Assembly (NCBI RefSeq): GCF_000208865.1
Contig: NC_018395.1
Span: 1,209,920-1,273,919 of the forward strand
Source: Neospora caninum Liverpool
Taxonomy: Eukaryota; Apicomplexa; Conoidasida; Eucoccidiorida; Sarcocystidae
Reading direction: 5' to 3'
Length of the DNA: 64,000 nucleotides
This document shows, piece by piece, positions 55,504 to 64,000 of this stretch. Under the pieces are notes generated by a model. The model made no database searches and was not told the DNA's origin. It worked only from the letters and a program-made list of their open reading frames with translations. Position 1 is the stretch's first letter; every line of letters begins with the position of its first letter. Position numbers and translations under genes: made by a program.

Positions 55504-57675
55504 ATGACCTCGTTTGGTGGGAAACCAAGTTTCCGTCTCTCTCTTCTTCCTCTGCTGAGACTGCTCTTGTGGCGCTCTGCTCATCCTCATTTGTCTGTCG
55601 CTTCTCTCGTTGCTCTTTTCTCTCTCTCTCTTCTCTCCTCTTCCTTCCCCCCCTCTCCCCTCAATCCTGTCGCTTGCACGTCCCTCTCTTCGCTTCTGTC
55701 GTCGGCTCCGCCGTCTCTCCCTCCGCGCGCTTCTTCGCGCCGTCCCCCCCTCCTATGTTCTCTCTCTCTCTCTTCTTCCGTCTTTTCTTCCGTCCCCTCT
55801 TCCGTCCCTTCTTCCTTCTCTTCTCTGTCGTGTTACTCTCTCGCTGCTGTGTCTCCGGCCCGCCGGCGTCGGCGGTTGTTTGCCTCTCGCGCCTTCTCTC
55901 TTCCTCTCCTTTCAGCTCAAACTCGGAAACATGGTTCTCTTCCTTCTCACTCCTACCGCAGAGGCGAAAAGGAAACGAGGAAGAGAGACAGACCGCCAAC
56001 GCTGTTCCTTTTCCTCTCCTCTGTAGCTGCCGCAGGCGGGCAGAGGCACAGCGCAAGACGCGCCAAAGGGCCGGACAGTCTGGGCAAATGGACATCGAAA
56101 AAGTACAGACACTTCCATCTCCCCTTCTCTTCTCCGTCGTGCTCGACATCGCCCTTCTCTCCGCTCCCCTCTTCCTCTTTTTTCGCTCTTTCTTCCCTTT
56201 CGCTTGAGACCGCTTCATCCGCTCCTTCCACCGCCTTAGCTCGGCCTCGTCGTCCGTCTTCTTCCTCGCCTCATTCTCCTTCCGTTACTTCCTTTTCGTT
56301 TTCGCCTTCTCCTTCTTCTCTCTGTCTTCAACACCGTTCTGGCGTGACTCCGCACGTCAGGCCGACGGAGGAGACGGTCGAAACTGTGGAGTTTTCGGAC
56401 GGCCTTTTAACTCCCGAAGAAGAGCAAGAGGCGCAGTAGGCGATCGGAACAAAACTCTTTTTCGAACGTTTTCCCCTCCCCCCGTATGCGTGTCCTAGCC
56501 TTGGCTGTCTGTCTGTTCGCCGTCGCACGTTCACCTGCATGCTTCTCCATCTCGCCGCTTTCGAGGATTTCCATCTCGCTTTTTCTGTTCGCATCTCCCT
56601 CTCACTCTGGGAAGCACGAAAAGTGCCGCTTTGCCAAAAGCGTTTCCTCATTTTCTCCTCTGCCTTCGCCCGCTGTCTGGTCGTTGTTTTCCACGTAGCC
56701 ATGGTCTCTCTTTTCTTCTCCCGCCTTTTGCCTTCCTCGCGTTCTCCTCCTCCGTTCTCTCTCTTACTCCGTTCTCTCTCTTTCTATGTCTACACCCTTG
56801 TCTTTCTTTTTGCATCTTGCTGCCTCTCGCCTCGTCTCCTACTCTTTCTTCGTCTCCGTTTCGCTGTACCTCCGTGTCGTCTCCATTTTCTTCCGTGTTC
56901 CTGCGCAGTTACCCCTTCGTGGACGCGCCGATGAATCTGCTCATCGACCCGGCACCCCTGCGAAAAGAAATGGGAGCGCGCCAAAGGCGACGCCTCTCTC
57001 TGCTCCGGCGTATCGCCGACTCTGCGCTCTCTCCAGAGGCTCTGCATGCACCCCACGCGCCCCCAAAGGCAGACTCGGGAAACGCAGAGGAGACAGCCGC
57101 GGCAGACGGCGGGGTCGAGCGCCCAGAGGTCGACCCTGAACCCCCAGATGTGAGAGTAAGTCGCCCAACCTCTCCACATCCCTTGCACCACTCGTCGTAA
57201 AGCCTGCTGATGCTCCGACATATATATATATATATATATATGTATATGCATATATATATATATATATGCATATCCACATGTACACAAGTATCTATATCCA
57301 CATCAATCCGTGTCTACATGCACAGCCATGTGTATGTATATAGACCCGTGCTTTGGCTGGGTGTTAATCTCTCTATACACATAATCATTCAAGCATATAT
57401 ATATGTTGAGAGAGAAGACGGAGAAAGCGTTTCGGGGTTGTATACCGAGGCGTGTAGACATGCAGTTGCGTTGAAATGGATGCTCACGCAGTCTGCATGC
57501 ACGTGTCTGTATGGAAACTGCGAGGTTTGACGTGCTCGCTCAGGAAACGAAGATACAGGCAACGAAACCACCTCCAGAAAGAATCCCACTCTTCTGTGTT
57601 GTGTGCGTGTGGGAAATACGCACACATCCACCTCGACCCCTACGTGCTTCAATATGCGTAGATTATATATATATG

Positions 57676-57706
<31 letters not shown>

Positions 57707-58228
57707 GTATATGTATGTGCACATACATGCTGTTTATATATATGTATATATATACATATATATATGTATCTGTATTTAGAAGGATTCGTGTTCTTCTGTC
57801 TGAGGTTGTGTCTTTGCGCGTGCTCCCTTGCCCCTGCATTTTCGCGTGTGTGTTTCTATGTCTTTTCTCAACAGACCGATTTAGTTGAGCTCGATCGCTT
57901 TTACCCAGGCTTGGGGCCTTGGCCTTCGACTGCTTTGCTGCAGCGTCTCAATGCCACGTACGACCGTCTTCCAGGTACGCCCGCAGTTCAGGGCGAGGCG
58001 TTTTCACATTTTCTTCCTCTCCTCCATTTCCATTCTCTCTCGTAAACGTGTGCTCAACTCTACATCCTTCAGTGTGCAGAGGCAACTGTCATTTATCAGC
58101 TTCTCATTCTTTCCTTTTTTGCGCGTCTAAACACATACATATGCATATATATTTATATATATCAGTATAAACATGGGCGCATATGCGTACATGCACATAA
58201 ACATCTGTATGTTCATACACATACTTTC

Positions 58229-58272
<44 letters not shown>

Positions 58273-61200
58273 GCAGCAGTATATCCCTGCGTAGGTAGCG
58301 TCTTTTGTATATCTGTTTGGATGTGTTGGTCCACGTCTTTGTATTCCAGGGTACGTTGCGTTAATGAACATTCGCTGCATTTCCTTCTCACGGATTCATT
58401 TACATGAATTTATAGATGATTGTACACTGTGTGTATTTCTGTATTCTGGTTTTGGTTTCCCTGTTGCTGCATGGGCGCACGTGTGTGTATAGACAATGTG
58501 GACTGCATGCAAAGTATAGCAGCAGGCCCCATGTCACGCCTTGGCTGCAAATCCGCTTCTAGCAGAGTGTGGAAACGGCGAGGATCTGGAAATTTGCCGC
58601 GTTCGAGAGGGAAGAGTGTTTTCCTTTTCTTTAATGTTTTAGACTTTTTTTCTCTTCTCTCTCAGGCACTCTGCACGAGGATTCCAACCCGCAGCTCCAC
58701 TACCGGACGGAAGTGAAGGTGCGCACGCCAGGAGAGGAAGAGAAAGCGAAAGAAACACGGAAAAAGACGCAAAGCGAGGCAGACATTCTGGCGAAGCGAC
58801 GCGGAAGATGTTTAAGCGCCACTGAGACTGCGAAGCCTTGGGCGAGAGCGCGAGAGCGAAGGAAACGAAGAGGAAGAAGCGCGCACGTGGGCGTAGGAAA
58901 GCACGGAAGAGGAGTCGCGTGAGACCGAGACGGCCTCTTTTCTCAGCGTCGAAGAGAGATTTCAAAAACGCGAATTCGCCCCCAGGCAGACGAGAGGACG
59001 AAGGACAAGGCAGCCGACCCAGGGAAGACGGCGCCCGAAGGAGAAAATGCGCTTTGCACGATTTCGCACGTTTGTGCCGGGCGTTGCTTGCCGGAACGGC
59101 CGACGAAGCAGGCAGAAGGAAAAGAGGAACAAAGCGAATCGAAGAGCGAACCGGACGAGGCAGAACAGGTGGGAGAGCAGATGCCACGTTTGCTGTGTTT
59201 TGTGTGTTTTCTTTCTCGCGTAGACCATCGCAGAAGCACAACTCGAATTCGAGCGCTGGCGGCCTCGGATGGGCCTCGATCGCCTCTGTACGTTTATTCT
59301 TCTCTCGTTGTCTCTCTCCTTTCCTCCTATTGGTTGTCTTGTTCCTTCGCGTCTGCTGCCTTTCCTCTCTGTTTTCTCTTTTCCACCGCATGACCTTCTC
59401 CGCGGGTTCCTCGCTGTCTTCCTCGCTCGTTCTCTCCGTCGCTTGGTCTGTCGTCTCATTCGGTCGTCTTGGGGCATGCAGCGGTTTCTGCAGGTGTATT
59501 TGCAGGTGTCGACCCTAAACCGTCTGCTGCTCTCGGCATCTGAGCAAGTCCGTGCAGGGCGATCATGCTTTGTTTCTCGCTTGCACACAGGCAAACACAG
59601 GCACCTACCTGTGGAAGTGTCGTATGCGTGAAGAGGTGCATGCATGTGTGCATGCATACGTGTATGTCTGTATGTAGGTTCGTATGAATGCTTTTTGCAT
59701 GCACAGTGTACATTTCTGTATGCCTGTTCGCATGTGGGGCATTAGGAGCACATTTGAGCGCACTGGGGATCCGATCGCCTTTCGATTTCGATCGCTGGTG
59801 CCGACTTTTTCTCAGACTGGGTACTGGAGGCCGACGAGGAGGCGCAACTCCCCGATCGATTCCGGAAGCGCTACAAGGCAGTCCGCCGACAGCTTCTGTG
59901 GGTTTTTTTCTCTGCTCTGGTCTCGCGTCCTCGTTTTTCTTCTGCTTGGCCTCGCCGCGTTGCTCTTCTGCCTGCGTTTTCTCTTCATTTCCCGGTTCCA
60001 CCCCCCGTGCATCTACTCCTGTGCACACAGAAAAAAGTGGAAACAGCCTGCCTGCATATACCTATATATATATGTATATATATCTGTACGCAGTGAAGAA
60101 GCGAATGCATGCAACTAAGAACGTCTGCAACTCTATTCGAGATAGGAATTTCCGCGTGTGTGTTTATACGTACGTGGGTCCACAGGATGGCGTGTGAAGC
60201 GAGATCAGACGCCAAGTAAAAAGCGACACGGTTTAGGCTTTAGGAAGCCCTGACGGCAAAAACAGTCTGTTGTGTTTTCTGTCGCGTTTATTCTTTTTTG
60301 CTGTTTCTTCTCTCGCCTTTCTCTTTCTGCGTCAGGCCGCCTCCGCGGCAGCAATTTGCAAACTGGCTCGGCGAGAACTACGTGTCGCCCGACGAGCCGC
60401 TCCCTGAGGTTGGAATTCCTGAAGAGGTGGGCGCCTCACAGACCACTCAAAAACAACTCTGGTGTTTTGCAACTTTCGTCCCCACACAGTTGGAACGGCG
60501 GCGCATGCGAGACAGCCGCCAAGAGAGAGAGAACGAAACGGCAGCCGAGCATCGAGCCCAGAAACACTCGCTAGACACACGCGGTGAATCAAGTGGGGGC
60601 ACGCAGACGCACTCACACATATGCACTGTCCAATTGACATGCACACTCAAACCTATGCAAACATACATACACATAGAAGTATCTATCTATACATCTCTAT
60701 ATATCTATATATATAGATATAGATATAAGTATAGAAGTGTATATGTGTATACAATACATGTAGATAAACGTGTGCGTATATCTCCACATGTATCGGCAGG
60801 GGATTTCAGGAGGTGAGGCCGTTGTCGAGCTCGACTCGGGTTGCGGACGTTTCGCGTTTAGGCTTTCCTCTCGTTTCTGTCCCTCGGCGTTCGCATGCCT
60901 GCGGTTCAGGAGGAAGAACACGCAGTCACACCGTTCATGCTGCGATTTATGGAATCTTCGTACACGTACACCCCTCCCCTCTCGCCGATCGACGGCGAAG
61001 TGGATATGGTGAGCTAGCTTCTCATCGGATCCACAAACCGACAAAGTGTCGAAGATTTCGCAGTGTGCGGAATGCTGGCGTCCGCATCCGTGCATGCGCA
61101 TGCAGCTCAAAGGCGCAAATCAGGTGCACATTTGCACACTGTGGAGAAGCAATTTTTGCGAACCCTGAATCGACTGATATGGAGTCCGATATACATGCGT

Positions 61201-61278
61201 TTAGAGATGCGTCGTCTTTACCTGTGTAGGCCTGCATGTGCCCACATACAAATATATATATATATATATATATAAACC

Positions 61279-61310
<32 letters not shown>

Positions 61311-64000
61311 TCGACATTTGAGCGAGTGTGGGGGTTCGTGCGGTTGGTTTTTGGTCGGTTTCTTCCGTGGAGAGTTTGTGTTGACGTTTGCTTTCACCGT
61401 GTCTCGTTGCGACGGTCCTCGCTTGGTTCCGCTCGTCCCCGCTGCGTCTCTGCATGCGTTTCGCGCCTCTGCCTGTTCGGCCGCGGTGTCTCTCTGCAGT
61501 ACGACGATCCTCCTGATGCGCCGTGGCGTCGTCGCGTCGAGAGCAAAATCAGGTTGGAGCAAAGAGCGGTGTTGGGCACGGAAGCAAAGGCGGCGAAAAA
61601 GAACACGAAAGTGGCCACGGGAAAGAAGAGAAAAACGAAAACAGGAACGAAAAAATACCGCAAGAGGGAACAAGGACAGCGATCCACAAGAGAGAGCTCA
61701 AACCTTGTGCGAGAACAAGCGGGAGAGAAGACGATGAAGGCGGAAGTCACGAGGACTCTGTTTCTGTGTTTCTTCTCTTCTGCCTTCCGCGCCTACTTCC
61801 GTCCCCAAAAGACACTCAGATCCTTCCCCTGATTCGTGCTCGCGGATTCGTCTCTCTCGCTTGCGCTTTCTGTGTGCACCTCTTCGTCCCAAGGTGTCTT
61901 GGCTCTGCCCGTCTCCTTTTGTCTTCGAGAAAATTGCCCTGTTTCGCCTCCCGTCTCACCGCTGTCGCCGCGTTTTGCCTTCGCTGTCGCCGCATGCTCT
62001 CGTCATGTTTGTGTTGCACGTCCCTCAGACGCGCCGTCGAGTGGGGCTTTCCAGAGCGCGTGAGGCCGTACCGCACAGGCTTCACAACTTACGACATCAG
62101 TTGGTATGCCGGAGTCTTGGACGTTGTGGTCATGATTCTTCCTGGGCCTTCTCCCCCTGCCGCGAAGATTCTTTCTCTCCAGGATTTGAAGCGCTTCCGA
62201 CAGCTCCTTGGTGAGCGAAAGGCGACGGATCGCGACGGCGCGCGCAGCCTCGACGATCTCCACTTTTGTTGGGCACTTTGCAACTCAGGAATTCCAACAG
62301 ATTGGCATCCGGCATGCACCTGAGAGAGCGTCCCACGCCCGAGCCACGCGTCACAGCGCTCGTGGCGGGGGTCTGGAAACAAACGTTCTCCCTTCTCCGC
62401 TTCTCTCACCCTCGGTTGGAATCAAAAAGATGGTCTCGCTGTGTGTTGTCAACCGAGGGCCCTCATAGGGTCGAAAGGGTTTTGTTTCTGAGACGTTTCT
62501 GACGCGCCTCGCGTGTGTGTTTCGCAGGGGATATGCTGGAGGAACTGGAAGACAAAGAGCAGCTCTACGTAACGAAGAACCACCAGGTTGTCGTTTCTTC
62601 GCTCCCCTTTGGGGCGGAACGGAGGCTCCTCTGCTGTCGAAAAGACTTCAACCTCTTTGCGGGTATCCACGACGAAGAAAACTGACACAAGGCTCGAGGC
62701 ACAAACGCGGCCAACGCGTCTGCAAAAAACAAGTGATCCTCGATATCTGCGCAGCGGCATGCAAAAGGTTGTGGGGGCGTCTGTTCGGGGAGAGCGTCTC
62801 CGGTGCCGATATCTGGACGCGCGTTTCCGTGTTCTGTCCACCTGTGTTTACATCTTTTTGAGCCGCCTCTCTCCTACGTGTAGAGTCTCGCCTGTCTCAC
62901 TTTCTGCGGCGCTTTCTCTATCTCCATAGACGCGTCTTCCGGTGTTCCGATCAATCAACCGATCCTTCTTCATCTCGCCAGCCAGCTGCGTCTACTGTGT
63001 CCACGTACATCTAAATAAAAACGTGCAAAAACTGTGCACCTTTGTACATCTGTAGTAGACCAGTCTTCTGTAGAATGTGAATGTGTCTCCGGGAACATGT
63101 GTGTGTGTGGTTGCGTCGACTTGGGTTTCTTGTGGCGCATGCATGGCAGGGTCAGAGTGCACGTTCGTGTTTGATCGCGACGCCTCCGCCATCCTCAACC
63201 CGATTTCCGACGAGGAGACGGCGGCACTGCTTCTGGACGAATGCGCGCAAACAGTTTCTTCTGCTCGCCAAAGTGAGGATCCGTCGCTCTCTTTTCTTGT
63301 TTCTCCGTTTCCGAACGCGGCACACGCCTCCGGGGATCTTCAACTTCCTGCGGGGTCTAGACCCCGGCACCTCCCTCTGACGCGGGCGTGCACGCCTGGC
63401 AGTGTCGCCCACGCAACGCGGCAGAAACGCCACAGATACACCCCAGAAACGCCACGCTCCGTCGCGGTCTCGCCTCGCCCGTTGCCCGCCTTCCTCGGGA
63501 CTCCCTGTGAGGGGTATTTTTTCGTCCGATGAGAAAACAAAAGGCCTCTCCTTGGTTCTTCAAAGAGTTAGGGGCATCGTCGCTCGCAGAAATCTCCTCT
63601 TTGCGAGACGGAAGTGTCCTTTCCCGATCCGGAATGTGGTTTCGCTGCGCAGATCTCCTCCCGCACGAAAAGGCGCTTTTCCCTCAAGACTTCTCCCTCA
63701 AGACCGACGCCGCAGTCCGAGCCGAGGCGCTGCGCGAACTGCATGCAGCCGTCGCGGCCTCTGCGCTCGACGGCCCTCCAACGCCGGCGAGAGACGGCGC
63801 TGGAAAGGAGGGAAGCCGCGAAGAGAAAGGCAACCCCGGCGAGCGTGGCGTCGGCGCAGCGACAGCCAAAGATCGAGGGCATTTCCTCGCGGAGTTTCTC
63901 GGACGGAAAGGCGAAATTCTCCAAGGGTACCTCTTAGGGTCCCCCAACCCCGCAGTCATGGTAATCGCCGTCGGTGGCAAAGTCTGCTTTGTCTCCCACG
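55504..64000 (+). CDS. Leader-bearing RimP-like protein (3' end outside window)
   Basis: Partial gene. Fifteen exons keep phase: 55504-56435, 56909-57155, 57875-57974, 58666-58718, 58986-59168, 59224-59287, 59816-59897, 60336-60426, 60910-61008, 61500-61552, 62029-62210, 62528-62662, 62930-63004, 63150-63272, 63653 onward; over 920 codons. The N-terminus is hydrophobic then Ser/Arg-rich, as in bipartite apicoplast leaders. Near codon 650 come [52 protein letters not shown] and DFNLFA. These follow the order of RimP: the strand ending in a short acidic or Pro/Gly turn, the regulatory helix, then EVSSPGLDRPL and the DFxRFxG helix. The end of the window, [17 protein letters not shown], fits the RimP C-terminal barrel. 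RimP helps mature the 30S ribosomal subunit in bacteria and plastids. The match is by motif order only; the first 600 residues are unassigned. A segment at 60490-60583 might be an extra exon. Confidence 0.5.
57218..57267. repeat. (TA)n microsatellite in an intron of the RimP-like gene
   Basis: TA dinucleotides with short TATGCA breaks, in the intron following the exon that ends at 57155. More TA tracts in the same intron lie at 57664-57770, and in later introns at 58236-58268 and 61249-61305. Confidence 0.9.

Noticed and set aside
60490..60583. Candidate extra exon of the RimP-like gene
   Set aside because: It has a good acceptor and a charged, coding-like peptide, but its donor leaves phase 1 while the next sure exon needs phase 0. 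Exons 60336-60426 and 60910-61008 join in phase without it.

Overview
The window looks like nuclear DNA of a tissue-cyst coccidian of the Toxoplasma/Hammondia/Neospora type. The reasons are intron-rich genes with GT-AG junctions, GC-rich exons coding for long Ser, Ala, Arg and Glu runs, pyrimidine-rich introns, many (TA)n microsatellites, repeated GCATGC motifs and long spacers. No operons, prophage, IS elements, CRISPR arrays or rRNA genes are visible. The species is inferred from style and protein content, not from a search.

Seven protein genes can be built exon by exon with consistent reading phase. From left to right they are: (1) 2886-7337 minus, a Get3/ArsA/TRC40 ATPase for tail-anchored membrane proteins, 9 exons; (2) 11243-22434 plus, a very large protein with a STAG-type region, read as the cohesin subunit Scc3/SA, 8 exons; (3) about 25281-31926 minus, an EHD-type dynamin-like ATPase with a C-terminal EH domain, about 12 exons; (4) 34911-37102 plus, a five-span membrane protein of unknown function, 3 exons; (5) 41549-46686 plus, a WD40 protein read as CAF-1 p60 (CHAF1B/Cac2), 7 exons; (6) 49076-52120 minus, glutamine:fructose-6-phosphate aminotransferase (GFAT), 2 exons; (7) 55504 to beyond 64000 plus, a leader-bearing protein of at least 15 exons whose second half resembles the bacterial/plastid ribosome maturation factor RimP. 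This last gene is cut by the window edge.

Three spacers are head-to-head and probably carry divergent promoters: 7338-11242, 31927-34910 and 52121-55503. Two are tail-to-tail: 22435-25280 and 46687-49075. One, 37103-41548, separates genes on the same strand and holds a tight cluster of GCATGC motifs. The leftmost 2.9 kb has no convincing gene but carries a perfect-phase 117-bp tandem duplication.

The genes cover unrelated housekeeping jobs: membrane-protein targeting, chromosome cohesion, endocytic membrane remodelling, chromatin assembly, hexosamine synthesis and probably organellar ribosome maturation. The neighbourhood therefore looks like ordinary eukaryotic gene order, not a functional cluster. 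The points that stand out are the RimP-like protein, a GFAT whose catalytic cysteine cannot be N-terminal without proteolysis, a Get3 without its CxxC zinc motif, a GC-AG intron that splits the P-loop of EHD, and a cohesin subunit ending in a long Arg/Glu helix repeat.
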